64,000 bases of DNA from Cenarchaeum symbiont of Oopsacas minuta (lineage in GTDB: Archaea; Thermoproteota; Nitrososphaeria; Nitrososphaerales; Nitrosopumilaceae): contig JAJIZT010000003.1 in NCBI GenBank assembly GCA_029948415.1, positions 62,001-126,000 of the forward strand, given 5' to 3'. The notes under the pieces were generated by a model, which ran no database searches, was not told where the DNA came from, and was given only the letters and a program-made list of their open reading frames with translations. Made by a program: the position numbers and the translations under genes. Shown here in pieces: positions 26,314 to 36,355 of this stretch (positions are counted from its first letter, which is position 1; each line of letters starts with the position of its first letter).

Positions 26314-29014
26314 AACAGAGTTTCGTTTACATGGATTTAAAGATCTGACCATAATCCAAAAAAAAGCTTCACCGGAAATATTTCTCAAAAAAGATTCACT
26401 TGTAATGGCTCCAACCGGTTCGGGCAAGACAGAGTGTTCAATAATACCAATATTTGCACATATTCGAAATTCCGCAAAAGGGGATGGCCGAATAAAAGCA
26501 ATGTACATTACACCACTTAGGGCATTAAACCGAGACATCTTTAGGCGCATAAGTGATTATGCAAAACGCGACGATCTAAGCATGGAGATACGGCATGGAG
26601 ATACACCGCAAAGTGCACGGCGAAGAATCACTCTGTCTCCGCCAGATGTGCTTGTAACCACTCCTGAATCATTAGTAATATTGCTTAGTCAATCAAAGAT
26701 GCTTGATGCACTCTCACAATTAGAGTGGGTGGTTATAGACGAAGTGCACGAATTGTTATCAAACAAACGGGGTTCACAGCTTGCCATAAGTCTTGAGAGA
26801 CTCTCTGTCAATACGAGAAAGGATCTAACCCGTATAGGACTATCTGCTACGGTCGGAAATCCAGTAGAGGCTTCCAAATTCATCTCTGGATCGCATCGCA
26901 GCTGCAAAATAATACAAGATACATCGGTAAGAGGGTATGATATTGACGTACAATATGTAGATGGAAAAATCCAAGCCATTGCAGAATTTATACTAGAATA
27001 TGTACAAAAACTAGATCTAAAGGCGCCAGTACTATTGTTTACAAATACGCGTGGGGAATCTGAACTGCTTGCATCCATTCTAAAGGAAAACTCTGAAATT
27101 CCAGTGGATCTGCACCATGGCTCGCTATCAAAAGAAGTACGACAAGAAGTTGAATCCTGTCTACAAAGTAACAAGACGGGTATAACAGTCTGTACTTCAT
27201 CATTAGAGCTTGGACTAGATGTAGGATCAGTAGAACTGGTAATACATTATGGTTCACCGCGCCAAGTATCAAAACTTGTACAACGCATAGGAAGAAGTCG
27301 ACACAACAGAAACTCATCAGCACGTGGTCTAGTGATAGTAAACAGCTATGATGATGAGCTTGAAGTGCGTGCTATACTCTCACGAGTACAGGAGCGTTCT
27401 ATGGAAGAACAACGAGTTCACCAGATGCCGCTAGACGTCGTAGCTCATCATCTAGTGGGTCTGAGTATACAGTTTGGTGAGATTACCGTAAAACGTACAT
27501 TTGATATAATCTCTGCTGCATATCCATTCCGTTTAATCAAAAAAGAAGACGTATACGCCGTATTGGATATGTTGGATGCAAGCTATTTGGTATACTTTGA
27601 TAGGGATAATGATCTATATCGCAGAGGAGGCAGATCGTTTCGTTACCATTATGAAAATCTCTCGACGATACCTGACATACTCCGATTCAAGGTATTTGAT
27701 ACGGTGGGAAAAAGACCCATCGGTTCATTGGATCAGCGTTTCATAGGGGACTATGGAGAGTGTGGCAATGTCTTTGTTCTAAAAGGATCCCATTGGCGCA
27801 TATTGAACATAGATGAAAAAGGCTTTACAGTAAATGTAGAACCATATCGAGCAGGAACAACAACTGTCCCATATTGGGAAGGTGAGATTATTCCAGTGGA
27901 TCTTTACACAGCTAATAAAGTGGGGAATCTTCGTAAAAACTCTACATTTGCAAGCAAAAAAACATTACCTGATTTTTTACTAGATGATATACCTGATGCT
28001 ACGACATTTTTAGCTGAATCTCATAGATCCGAGGGCACGGTAGTACTTCATTCATGTTTTGGAACTCGCATAAACAATACTCTCTCCTCACTGCTATCCT
28101 CATTACTCTCTGCAATGCTTGGATATATGGTAGAGTCACGCTCTGATGCATATCGTATAGTATTTTCTTCAAACTCTAGACTGACAGAAAAATTATTGAT
28201 AAAAGTACTATATGAAAAATATGATCTAGACGAAGTGATTGCCGCATCGCTGTCAGGAACACATAACGTAAACTGGAAGACCTGGTGCGTATGTAAAAAA
28301 TTCGGAATTGTAGGAAGAAATGCAATATACGAACGCAAGTCTGCAAGATTTCTTTATGAACGATATTCAAAAACTCCAATTGTGCAAGAAGCACTACGCG
28401 AGATGTACCATGATAAATTCGACATACCAGGCACAACAAAAATCATAGAGATGATGCGTCTAGGAAAAATAAATTTTGTATGGCATGATGTAAAAAAATT
28501 TTCTTTATTAGCAGAACCCATATTGGATCATGTATCAAAATATTATTCAGCTCCAGCCAATGTAGATACTGCAATATTGGATCAAATAAAAAAAAGATTG
28601 AAAAAAACTATGCACCGTTTAATATGTGCTAGATGTGGTAAATGGGAGAGGTCTTTTGATTTGGTATCGATAAGCCAAAGTGTTAAACTCTTTTGTCCGT
28701 ATTGTAAATGTAGGCAGATAACTACCACGTTTCAAAGTGATGCAGATCTCTCAAAAATAATAAAGAAAAAACATATGGGCAAGCGTCTCACCGCAGATGA
28801 ATCGCACAGATATGAGCGTGCATGGAAGGCATCTTCACTAGTGGAAAATTTTGGAACAACTGCCCTGACTGTACTCTCTGGATATGGCATAGGTCCAGAT
28901 ACTGCAGCACGTATTTTACGTAACATGGTGGATGAAGATGGCGATGGACTGTACAAACAGATCTATGAAGCAGAAAGACAATACGTAATGACGCGCGGTT
29001 TTTGGGACGATTAG
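26279..29014 (+). CDS. Lhr-type ATP-dependent helicase
   Basis: A 911-residue superfamily 2 helicase. Motif I is MAPTGSGKTE, motif Ia TPLRALNRD, motif II VIDEVHELL, motif III GLSATVGNP and motif VI IGRSRHN. A winged-helix and Lhr-core region follow (VVAHHLVGL), then a long C-terminal part. Near residue 785 a zinc site is visible (CARCGKWERSF, then CPYCKC). Lhr helicases act in DNA repair and replication restart. The length matches archaeal Lhr-like (Hjm-unrelated) proteins. The end converges on RPA with a 4-nt overlap. Confidence 0.9.
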   Translation: MQKQTTTKKALETEFRLHGFKDLTIIQKKASPEIFLKKDSLVMAPTGSGKTECSIIPIFAHIRNSAKGDGRIKAMYITPLRALNRDIFRRISDYAKRDDLSMEIRHGDTPQSARRRITLSPPDVLVTTPESLVILLSQSKMLDALSQLEWVVIDEVHELLSNKRGSQLAISLERLSVNTRKDLTRIGLSATVGNPVEASKFISGSHRSCKIIQDTSVRGYDIDVQYVDGKIQAIAEFILEYVQKLDLKAPVLLFTNTRGESELLASILKENSEIPVDLHHGSLSKEVRQEVESCLQSNKTGITVCTSSLELGLDVGSVELVIHYGSPRQVSKLVQRIGRSRHNRNSSARGLVIVNSYDDELEVRAILSRVQERSMEEQRVHQMPLDVVAHHLVGLSIQFGEITVKRTFDIISAAYPFRLIKKEDVYAVLDMLDASYLVYFDRDNDLYRRGGRSFRYHYENLSTIPDILRFKVFDTVGKRPIGSLDQRFIGDYGECGNVFVLKGSHWRILNIDEKGFTVNVEPYRAGTTTVPYWEGEIIPVDLYTANKVGNLRKNSTFASKKTLPDFLLDDIPDATTFLAESHRSEGTVVLHSCFGTRINNTLSSLLSSLLSAMLGYMVESRSDAYRIVFSSNSRLTEKLLIKVLYEKYDLDEVIAASLSGTHNVNWKTWCVCKKFGIVGRNAIYERKSARFLYERYSKTPIVQEALREMYHDKFDIPGTTKIIEMMRLGKINFVWHDVKKFSLLAEPILDHVSKYYSAPANVDTAILDQIKKRLKKTMHRLICARCGKWERSFDLVSISQSVKLFCPYCKCRQITTTFQSDADLSKIIKKKHMGKRLTADESHRYERAWKASSLVENFGTTALTVLSGYGIGPDTAARILRNMVDEDGDGLYKQIYEAERQYVMTRGFWDD

Positions 29015-30417
29015 GTTTTTCTAGTAATTGTGGAGAATGGACTCAAAGATAGTTCAATCTTGTCTTCTAATCCGGCTCTAGCTCCGACATCTGATATGAA
29101 TACAATCTCTCCTTGTGTACTAGAACCTATTATTCTTGCTTGATTTCTCCACCCCTTTACCCAAATTTCACCACTCTCATCTTCTACAAGCATCTCTGCA
29201 AGTTCTATGGAATCTCCATTCTTTGTCTGTACAGAACGTATATCTGGAATACGTAGTATGATCGCCTCTATACAACAGCTATCATCTCCTAGTTTGATAT
29301 CTGATATCAATGTACGCAGATCCTCATTCTTTGGCATCGTGGATGTATCGTCGACCTTTCTTACAAATGAACTAGAGTCTAACATTATAGAGTTACCATA
29401 TATCCTAGATGGCATACATTCGATCACATCTCCAGGCAAAAATTGATCCGTAAGGGCAGATGTGTCGCTAAGCTTTATCATTGATTTTTTCTCATCTACA
29501 CACAATACCATACGTTTTCCTGCGTCAGTCTTTGAAATGGATATTATTCTTGCTGTGATGGGTTGAATATCGTGCGAGCCTTCAATCTCTATACTAGTTC
29601 CCTCATTACCGTGTAACTCTAATCCACCTTGATTGCTTTCTTTTGTACGAACTCCAATCAATTTTGCAACAGAACCTTGTGCTATAACTGGAGGTAGGTT
29701 TTTTTCGTCTTGACCCCACACTACAATGCGCATAATAGACTCATCGTTGCCCTTTAATCTCATCTTTAATCCTTTACCAGGTTGACCACGGGAATTTGTA
29801 AAATTTATTGTGCTTATCAGGCCGTCAACAGTACCAGTAACTACAAGGTCTTTCTTTTCATGTTCTTTTATCATTCCTACGTTGATTATCATTGAATCTA
29901 TTCCACGTATGTCACTTTGAGAGTCGGAAGGTTCTATAGATGAACCAGAACTAATGTTTATCGTAGGTGCACCACTTTGATCTGATTTCACATGTGCTTT
30001 AATTATTCTAACCAAATCTCCAGGCTTTAGAGTTTCAATACCAGGAAGGTTTGCTTTTTCATCCCACAGCTTTACACTAGCTGTACCTCCGTTATCATAT
30101 ACGGTCATTGTGCGTAAAAGAAACTCTGATCCATCTTTACGTGAAAATTGTCTAGGTTTTGCCACGTTGAGAACACGTGTCTCTAGTGAAACATTTGTTG
30201 CGCCACTAAATATGTCTTTTATGTTCATATCCTTGTTGGCAGACTCGCCCATTGAAATTTTAAAGTCTGCAGCTAAAAGATATAAGGCGCCCTTGTCCTG
30301 CAAGTAACCTTTACCGATGGTGTCTTTTTTTTGTTTTATCATATCGTTTAGAGATTCGCGAGTAAGATCGGGTTTCTGCTCTAGAATTCTTGATACAAGA
30401 TCCTCATACTCGGACAT
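29011..30417 (-). CDS. RPA-like single-stranded DNA-binding protein
   Basis: A 468-residue protein with at least three OB folds at about 75-170, 190-290 and 370-460, with KPRQFSRKDGSEFLLRTMTVYDNGGTASVKLWDE typical of RPA/OB nucleic-acid-binding repeats. The N-terminal 50 or so residues are helical (LVSRILEQKPDLTRESLNDMI), as in archaeal RPA proteins. It coats ssDNA during replication and repair. No zinc finger is visible. Its end overlaps that of the Lhr helicase. Confidence 0.88.
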   Translation of the reverse strand: MSEYEDLVSRILEQKPDLTRESLNDMIKQKKDTIGKGYLQDKGALYLLAADFKISMGESANKDMNIKDIFSGATNVSLETRVLNVAKPRQFSRKDGSEFLLRTMTVYDNGGTASVKLWDEKANLPGIETLKPGDLVRIIKAHVKSDQSGAPTINISSGSSIEPSDSQSDIRGIDSMIINVGMIKEHEKKDLVVTGTVDGLISTINFTNSRGQPGKGLKMRLKGNDESIMRIVVWGQDEKNLPPVIAQGSVAKLIGVRTKESNQGGLELHGNEGTSIEIEGSHDIQPITARIISISKTDAGKRMVLCVDEKKSMIKLSDTSALTDQFLPGDVIECMPSRIYGNSIMLDSSSFVRKVDDTSTMPKNEDLRTLISDIKLGDDSCCIEAIILRIPDIRSVQTKNGDSIELAEMLVEDESGEIWVKGWRNQARIIGSSTQGEIVFISDVGARAGLEDKIELSLSPFSTITRKT

Positions 30418-30561
30418 ACATACACTTAGAGATGGATATTTATAAAAATATCATTGATCGTAATAGGACATCTAGCTCTACATTTATTCGTATTTCTTAT
30501 AATTAATGCAGATCGCATGGGCGGTTTACTGAATTCTACCGATCATCGTTCGTATATAATA

Positions 30562-30634
30562 TAGCCCGACCCAGATTCGAACTGGGGTCAAGGGCTCCAA
30601 AGGCCCCCATGCTTGACCTCTACACTATCGGGCT
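30562..30634 (-). tRNA. tRNA-Gln (anticodon TTG)
   Basis: The minus strand forms a 73-nt cloverleaf with acceptor AGCCCGA/TCGGGCT, an anticodon loop CTTTGGA (anticodon TTG) and a T arm with AGTTCGAATCT. In organisms with GatDE, as here, this tRNA is first charged with Glu and then amidated. Confidence 0.93.
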
Positions 30635-30795
30635 TCGAACATACATGAATGTAACCCTTAATGATATTTGTCATTCATGAAAGCTTTCAACCTTTCGTCT
30701 ATGATAAAAATACAACCGATCGCTGGTAAAACGAATTTTGATAGGTATGTATGCTAAATACACAAGTTTTTTTAAGCGTAATTTGAAATCTCTTT

Positions 30796-31935
30796 ATGGC
30801 AAGTCCAAATGTAGTTGTTTACGGGCTTTGTACCGAGGGGTATGATTTAGCATGTGAGATGGTGTTAAAAGGAGCCAAAGTATACATCGTGGATGAATCA
30901 AACCAGTCTGCCATGTTGCTAGCACAAGAGATTGCAAAGACATACCCAAACTTGCATTCAATAAAAGATGATGAAATAATTCTACCACTTGTTTCAATAA
31001 AAGAAGCAGTATCAAAAGCACAGTACATATTTTTTTCACCGCGCATACGTAAAGTTGGACAGGATCTTCGCACAGAGATCCATTTTAAATTCAAAGGAGC
31101 CACCACAAATATTGCTAAAAATGCTTCCATAGTGTATTGCATTCCAGCTGGAATAGGAGGCAACAACGAAAACATCTCACTCTTGGAACACATAACGGGA
31201 TTTGAAGTGGGCAAAACTCTTTTTTATTTTTATTATCCACTTGGTGGCTTGCAACAAAATCCTAAAACAATGGGATCGTTTAATGGCAGATCTGACCCAA
31301 TACTCACAAATCTTCTCACAACTGACAAGAAAAAAATTCCAATAGTGACACTACAATCATCAGAGATTACACATGCAATAGATACACTATCACAGTTTAC
31401 TAGACTCTCTAGCATATTGGAAATATGTAAAACAATGCAAGGAGAACAAATGGAGCCAGATGATTATTTAGGTAGTCATTCAGAGATATATCTTGGAAGT
31501 ATGGTTGAAAAACTCTACGATCTACGATCATTAAACTCTTCACTAGAAGGAGCTGGAACACTGACATCGATGATAAACTGTAATGTAAAATGTATCGACA
31601 TGTACATAAAACGACTAGTAGACAAAATCCGATCTACGTTAAAAAAAAATGATCTAAAAGCAAGCCGGACACTAGTAGCTATATCTTGGACTTTGGACAA
31701 GTATGAAATGCGTGGAGATAAGATAGAATTTTTTGAGAAATTTCAAGAGAGACTCAGAGATTATATCAGAGATGTGGACACATACAACGAGCCTTATGCT
31801 GATACGTTTGATGGAACAAAGACGATAATTGTAGTGGCGTGCACAAAAGATGATTATGAAAAGATACAAAGAGAGAAAAAAGATCCATATATGATTCTTA
31901 TAAAAGCAAATCCCATGTGTGAGATCGTAGAATGA
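30796..31935 (+). CDS. Rossmann-fold protein of unknown function next to the chaperone operon
   Basis: A 379-residue protein. The N-terminus is a NAD(P)-type Rossmann fold (VVVYGLCTEGYDLACEMVLKGAKVYIVDES) resembling the start of nucleotide-sugar dehydrogenases. The catalytic and sugar-binding motifs of that family (such as GGPC) are absent. A second conserved-looking block is ASIVYCIPAGIGGNNENISLLEHITGF. Its middle and C-terminus are helical. No enzymatic role can be assigned. It precedes grpE by 43 nt on the same strand, so it may belong to that transcription unit. A TTTTTTTAAGCG stretch lies upstream of its start. Confidence 0.6.
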   Translation: MASPNVVVYGLCTEGYDLACEMVLKGAKVYIVDESNQSAMLLAQEIAKTYPNLHSIKDDEIILPLVSIKEAVSKAQYIFFSPRIRKVGQDLRTEIHFKFKGATTNIAKNASIVYCIPAGIGGNNENISLLEHITGFEVGKTLFYFYYPLGGLQQNPKTMGSFNGRSDPILTNLLTTDKKKIPIVTLQSSEITHAIDTLSQFTRLSSILEICKTMQGEQMEPDDYLGSHSEIYLGSMVEKLYDLRSLNSSLEGAGTLTSMINCNVKCIDMYIKRLVDKIRSTLKKNDLKASRTLVAISWTLDKYEMRGDKIEFFEKFQERLRDYIRDVDTYNEPYADTFDGTKTIIVVACTKDDYEKIQREKKDPYMILIKANPMCEIVE

Positions 31936-31978
31936 ATATGAGAAACAAACATAAAAATTCATTATTTTGTGGTAAAAT

Positions 31979-32542
31979 ATGATGAATACCAACGAATCTG
32001 ATGTTACAGGTAATGATCTACCAAAAGACGAATCCATCTCCACAAAAATGACAAAGGAAGAATGCCCAGTAGAGACTCTTGTCAAAGAGAACCCCGTGGA
32101 GACTCTTACCAAAGAGAAAGAGATGTTGGAGGATAAATTGGCCCGTATAATGGCTGACTTTCAAAATCTTGAGAAACAAACTCATGCAAAAATTCAAAAT
32201 AGTGTTGCTGCAAGAATTGGTGAAATTTTTGTCGATATGCTCTCAATACGCGATGATTTTGAGCGTGCGCGAGACTCATTCACCGAAAGCGGCAAAGATG
32301 CTACCGGACTTGATTCTGTCCTAAAGAACATCTCCTCGATGTTCTCAAAGTACGAGGTATTGCCTATGGACGATATGGGTGAAATATTTGACCCCAAACT
32401 TCACGAGGCCATATCAGTAATAGAGGACGATATATTGGATGAGAACACAATCACAAAGGTGATCAGAAAGGGATATATTTTACATAATAAAGTCGTACGT
32501 ACATCGCTAGTTGAAATATCCAAAAAACCGGTGGTAGAATGA
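31979..32542 (+). CDS. grpE: Nucleotide exchange factor GrpE
   Basis: A 187-residue GrpE, which accelerates ADP release from DnaK. An acidic Thr/Glu-rich N-terminus is followed by a long coiled coil (about 40-95, [26 protein letters not shown]). The C-terminal beta domain ends in [20 protein letters not shown]. An ATG pair gives two adjacent possible starts. Its stop overlaps the dnaK start by 4 nt (ATGA). Confidence 0.94.
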   Translation: MMNTNESDVTGNDLPKDESISTKMTKEECPVETLVKENPVETLTKEKEMLEDKLARIMADFQNLEKQTHAKIQNSVAARIGEIFVDMLSIRDDFERARDSFTESGKDATGLDSVLKNISSMFSKYEVLPMDDMGEIFDPKLHEAISVIEDDILDENTITKVIRKGYILHNKVVRTSLVEISKKPVVE

Positions 32543-34497
32543 ATATGGTAAAAATTATAGGAATAGATTTGGGAACGAGTAATTCGGCAGCAGCCGTAAT
32601 GATGGGTGGTAAACCCACGTTGGTACCTGCCGCAGAAGGCATAACCGTTGGCGGAAAGGCGTTTCCATCAGTGATTGCATTTGACAAAGATGGAAATCTC
32701 TTGGTTGGGGAACCTGCACGTAGGCAGGCGGTAACAAATCCAGATAATACAATTATGGCCGCCAAAAGAAAGATGGGGACAGATCACATCTTCAAGATAC
32801 AGGGCAAAGACTACAAGCCACAACAAATATCTGCATTCATACTACAAAAGATCAAAAAAGACGCAGAAGCATTTACTGGAGACGTGGTAGATAAAGCAGT
32901 CATAACGGTTCCTGCATATTTTGACGACAACCAGCGCCAGTCAACAAAAGATGCTGGTATTATAGCAGGACTAGACGTTGTCAGAATAATCAACGAACCA
33001 ACTGCTGCATCTCTTGCTTTCGGACTAGACAAGATAAAACAAGATATGAAGATACTTGTATTTGATTTTGGAGGTGGAACACTCGATGTTACCATCATGG
33101 AGATGGGTGGTGGTGTGTTTGAAGTGATGAGCACGTCTGGTGATACACATTTGGGCGGAACGGATATGGATAAATCAATAATAGATTACATTCTAGATGA
33201 ATTTAAGAAAAAAGAAGGAATTGATCTCAATTCTGATACTACTGCCTTAACTCGCATAAGAGAAGCTGCAGAAAATGCAAAGATAGAGCTCTCGACTGTA
33301 ATGGAGACTGACATAAATTTACCGTTCATATCACACGATGCATCTACTGGTGCCAAAAATCTTGAAATGCGTCTTTCGCGCGCAAAACTAGAGGATCTTG
33401 TAAATCCAATAATAGCAAAATGTAAATCATCTATAGATAAAGCTCTCTCAGATGCAAAGATTACTTCTCAAGATGTGAACAAGATTGTTATGGTTGGTGG
33501 ACCTACACGCATACCTGCAGTAAGAAATTTTGTAGAGTCTGTCCTAGGCAAAAAACCCGAGTCAGGAGTAGATCCAATGGAGGCAGTAGCGTTTGGAGCA
33601 GCAATACAGGCAGGCATAATTGGAGGAGATGTTTCAAGCGACATTGTACTCTTGGATGTAACTCCATTGACGCTTGGAATCGAGACGCTTGGAGGCGTAA
33701 GAGAACCACTCATAGAGCGCAATACGACAATACCTACCTCTAAAAGTAAAACATTCACAACTGCAGCAGACAACCAGACTGCCGTCACAATACACATAGT
33801 ACAAGGAGAGAGACCGATGGCACAAGATAATGTCTCGCTTGGTAGCTTTAACCTCTCGGATCTACCTCCTGCACCGCGCGGCATTCCGCAGATAGATGTA
33901 AAATTTGATATTGATGCAAATGGAATAATCAACGTCACGGCAACTGACACTGCTACCAAAAAAGAGGCAAAGATCACAATCGAATCTAAAACAAAACTAT
34001 CAAAAGATGAAATAGACAAACTAAAAAAAGATGCGGAAAAATATGCAGACGCTGACAAGACAAAAAAAGAGCAAGTAGAAATAAAAAATGAGGCAGAGAG
34101 CTTTATCTATACAACCGAGAAACTCATAGGCGGAGATCTAAAAGACAAGATATCGCAAGAACAGGGAATAAAACTAACTGATTCAATAAAAGAGATACGT
34201 GCGGCCTTGACGGCAGACAATCTAGATGATATTAAAGTAAAACTCAAAGCTCTCCAAAAACAAGTAGGAGAATTAACCTCGGAGATTTATAAAAACGCAC
34301 AACAGTCTGAGCAAAAAACTGGCGATGATGCAAAACCTAATGATCAACAATCTAGAGAAAATACTGGACAAGAAAGCACTACAGAATCAAATACCACAGA
34401 GCAAGATGCAAAACCTAATGATCAACAATCTAGAGAAAATACTGGACAAGAAAGCACTACAGAATCAAATGCCACAGAGCAAGATACAAAGAATTAA
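32539..34497 (+). CDS. dnaK: Molecular chaperone DnaK (Hsp70)
   Basis: A 652-residue Hsp70. The ATPase domain has [32 protein letters not shown], the phosphate-2 motif [16 protein letters not shown] and the [14 protein letters not shown] motif. The substrate-binding domain contains [13 protein letters not shown] and [10 protein letters not shown] helical lid and a low-complexity C-terminal tail follow. The tail consists of two copies of a 26-residue unit ([14 protein letters not shown], then QESTTESN(T/A)TEQ), the product of a 78-bp tandem duplication. It replaces the EEVD-type end. Start overlaps grpE. Confidence 0.96.
   Translation: MNMVKIIGIDLGTSNSAAAVMMGGKPTLVPAAEGITVGGKAFPSVIAFDKDGNLLVGEPARRQAVTNPDNTIMAAKRKMGTDHIFKIQGKDYKPQQISAFILQKIKKDAEAFTGDVVDKAVITVPAYFDDNQRQSTKDAGIIAGLDVVRIINEPTAASLAFGLDKIKQDMKILVFDFGGGTLDVTIMEMGGGVFEVMSTSGDTHLGGTDMDKSIIDYILDEFKKKEGIDLNSDTTALTRIREAAENAKIELSTVMETDINLPFISHDASTGAKNLEMRLSRAKLEDLVNPIIAKCKSSIDKALSDAKITSQDVNKIVMVGGPTRIPAVRNFVESVLGKKPESGVDPMEAVAFGAAIQAGIIGGDVSSDIVLLDVTPLTLGIETLGGVREPLIERNTTIPTSKSKTFTTAADNQTAVTIHIVQGERPMAQDNVSLGSFNLSDLPPAPRGIPQIDVKFDIDANGIINVTATDTATKKEAKITIESKTKLSKDEIDKLKKDAEKYADADKTKKEQVEIKNEAESFIYTTEKLIGGDLKDKISQEQGIKLTDSIKEIRAALTADNLDDIKVKLKALQKQVGELTSEIYKNAQQSEQKTGDDAKPNDQQSRENTGQESTTESNTTEQDAKPNDQQSRENTGQESTTESNATEQDTKN
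34327..34482 (+). repeat. 78-bp tandem duplication in the 3-prime end of dnaK
   Basis: Two direct, in-frame copies abut at 34404/34405 and differ at one base (ACC versus GCC, changing Thr to Ala). Near-identity implies a recent duplication or ongoing gene conversion. Both frames remain open. Confidence 0.93.
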
Positions 34498-34547
34498 GAT
34501 GATGGAATACTACAAATTGGATATTGTCATATTGTATATGAGATAAA

Positions 34548-35615
34548 ATGTCTGCTAAACGTGATTATTATGAAGTGCTTGGTGTTACCAAAGGTGCCGA
34601 TCAAAATGAGATAAAATCACAATATCGAAAGATGGCGTTAAAATTCCACCCTGATAGGAACAAAAGTGCAGAAGCTGCAGAACATTTCAAAGAAATATCT
34701 GAGGCTTATGCAGTGCTCTCGGATTCTGAAAAACGCACCTTGTATGATCAGCATGGACATGCAGGTGTGGAAGGCAGATATAGCTCAGAGGATATATTCC
34801 AAGGAGCTCGGGGTAATTTTAGCGATATATTTGGAGATGTGTTTCGAGGGTCGGGAGGATTTGGAAACATATTCGACATGTTTGGATCTAGTAATGCACA
34901 GTCGCAGGGTCGAGATATGTTACATAAAGTTACGGTTACATTGGATGATGTTCTTTGCGGTAAAAAAATATCAATTGATGCGCAAAAAAACATTGCATGC
35001 AATACATGTAACGCAACTGGATGTGAACCTGGTACTGCAAAGAGAGCATGTGCTACATGTAATGGAGCAGGACAAGTAAAGCAGACAAGACGTATGGGAC
35101 CTGCATCGTTTATGACAGTAGCTCCATGTCCAAAATGCCATGGAGATGGTCAGATGATAGACAAGCCGTGTAAAGACTGCAATGGTTCTGGAACAAAAAG
35201 AGGAAACAAACACATCGAATTTGATCTTCCCAAGGGAATAACAGATGGAGATTATACAGTTCAAGGCGAAGGGGAATTTATGCCAAACGGAATGAACGGA
35301 GATTTGATTGTACGCGTTACCGTTGCAAGACATTCAACTTTTCGTCGAGACGAGACCGATATTTATTATGACAAAGAGATCTCCATGGTGCACGCAGTAT
35401 TAGGTGGAGAAACAACAGTTCCTACTTTGGATGGTACGAAAAAAATCAAAGTAGAGCCTGGAACACAACCAAACACGTTTGTAAAATTAAAATCAATGGG
35501 ATTACCAAGCCTTCGATCCAACAAAAGAGGAGATCAACACGTGAGACTGGTAATCAAAATACCAGACAATCTTAGCAAACAACAGAGAAAACTCCTAGAA
35601 GAATTTGATTCATAG
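34548..35615 (+). CDS. dnaJ: Co-chaperone DnaJ (Hsp40)
   Basis: A 355-residue type I DnaJ. The J domain (1-70) has [20 protein letters not shown] and the HPD motif (KFHPDRNKS). A short Gly/Phe region (about 85-115) precedes a zinc domain with four CxxCxGxG-type repeats ([32 protein letters not shown]). The C-terminal substrate-binding domain closes the protein. It stimulates DnaK ATPase. It lies 50 nt after dnaK, on the same strand. Confidence 0.95.
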   Translation: MSAKRDYYEVLGVTKGADQNEIKSQYRKMALKFHPDRNKSAEAAEHFKEISEAYAVLSDSEKRTLYDQHGHAGVEGRYSSEDIFQGARGNFSDIFGDVFRGSGGFGNIFDMFGSSNAQSQGRDMLHKVTVTLDDVLCGKKISIDAQKNIACNTCNATGCEPGTAKRACATCNGAGQVKQTRRMGPASFMTVAPCPKCHGDGQMIDKPCKDCNGSGTKRGNKHIEFDLPKGITDGDYTVQGEGEFMPNGMNGDLIVRVTVARHSTFRRDETDIYYDKEISMVHAVLGGETTVPTLDGTKKIKVEPGTQPNTFVKLKSMGLPSLRSNKRGDQHVRLVIKIPDNLSKQQRKLLEEFDS

Positions 35616-35795
35616 CTCGTGTATTCTATTTTTGTATTTGATCCTCTGCAAACACACATTGTGTCCATCCTTTACATGTGCAGCATGTCCAGTTTTTATG
35701 ACTTCACCAATTTTATCATCTGAATAATATTTCATGTTGTATCTTCCTATGACTTTTTTGCAATCTTTACAGTATATCTCTCTATATTCGGCCAT
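35610..35795 (-). CDS. Small Cys-containing protein
   Basis: A 61-residue protein with an N-terminal [11 protein letters not shown] (CxxC) followed by a helical part with His residues and a single later Cys ([12 protein letters not shown]). This could be a zinc ribbon completed by CxxC plus His/Cys, or a redox motif. I do not recognise a family. It overlaps the last bases of dnaJ on the opposite strand. Conservation of such small cysteine proteins is common in this lineage by my recollection, which I cannot check here. Confidence 0.6.
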   Translation of the reverse strand: MAEYREIYCKDCKKVIGRYNMKYYSDDKIGEVIKTGHAAHVKDGHNVCLQRIKYKNRIHEL

Positions 35796-35866
35796 GACTT
35801 TGCATGATCTATTGTTTTAATGAGTTTTACCAAAAATAGCATTTGTATATCTGACTGAAATAATGG

Positions 35867-35951
35867 TGCGGGAGATGGGATTTGAACCCACGAACTCCTA
35901 AGAGATAAGGATCTGAACCTTACGCCTTTGACCAGGCTAGGCAACTCCCGC
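35867..35951 (-). tRNA. tRNA-Leu (anticodon CAG)
   Basis: An 85-nt cloverleaf with an extra (variable) arm of the class II type. Acceptor GCGGGAG pairs with CTCCCGC, the anticodon loop TTCAGAT gives CAG, and the T arm contains GGTTCAAATCC. Confidence 0.93.
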
Positions 35952-36090
35952 ATAATTAATTTTTATGATATAAAATAAGTAGTTTATTGCAAAACACGAT
36001 CTGTAGATATTGATAAAACTATCAGACACTAGTTAATCGTATCGATCTATTACAGGCACCTTTAATAGCAACTAATCAAATAATATCAAC

Positions 36091-36348
36091 ATGGCAAAAG
36101 TAGTAAAAGTTGGTTCAAGGGGCACATCAAAAAGAAGAGTAGATTCACGTACTCCAAACTGGGCTGGCGATGCATACAAAGGTGTAATGAAAAAGCGAAA
36201 GGAAATGTCAAAAGACGTCTATGTTTCAGTAGGACGTGGTACAAGCAAAATAAAAATGAGTGATGTAAAAGAGACATCTAGTAAATCACCTGGCAAGAAT
36301 AGCTTTGTATCCACGGGCAGAGGTACTAGACGTCGTAAAGTACAATAA
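36091..36348 (+). CDS. Basic protein with three RGT(S/R) repeats
   Basis: An 85-residue, very basic protein. Three related units are visible: VGSRGTSKRRV near 7, VSVGRGTSKIKM near 46 and VSTGRGTRRRKV near the end, separated by polar linkers. The composition (Lys, Arg, Ser, Gly) suggests RNA or DNA binding or a ribosome-associated role. No known family is recognised. It is followed at 7 nt by the end of gatE on the other strand. An AATCAAATAATATCAAC stretch precedes the start. Confidence 0.7.
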   Translation: MAKVVKVGSRGTSKRRVDSRTPNWAGDAYKGVMKKRKEMSKDVYVSVGRGTSKIKMSDVKETSSKSPGKNSFVSTGRGTRRRKVQ

Positions 36349-36355
36349 AACAATT

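Noticed and set aside
34325-34546. A 73-codon frame repeating itself at the end of dnaK
   Set aside because: It is the +1 reading of the 78-bp duplication, not a separate gene; the repeat is also not a CRISPR, having only two abutting copies and no spacers.
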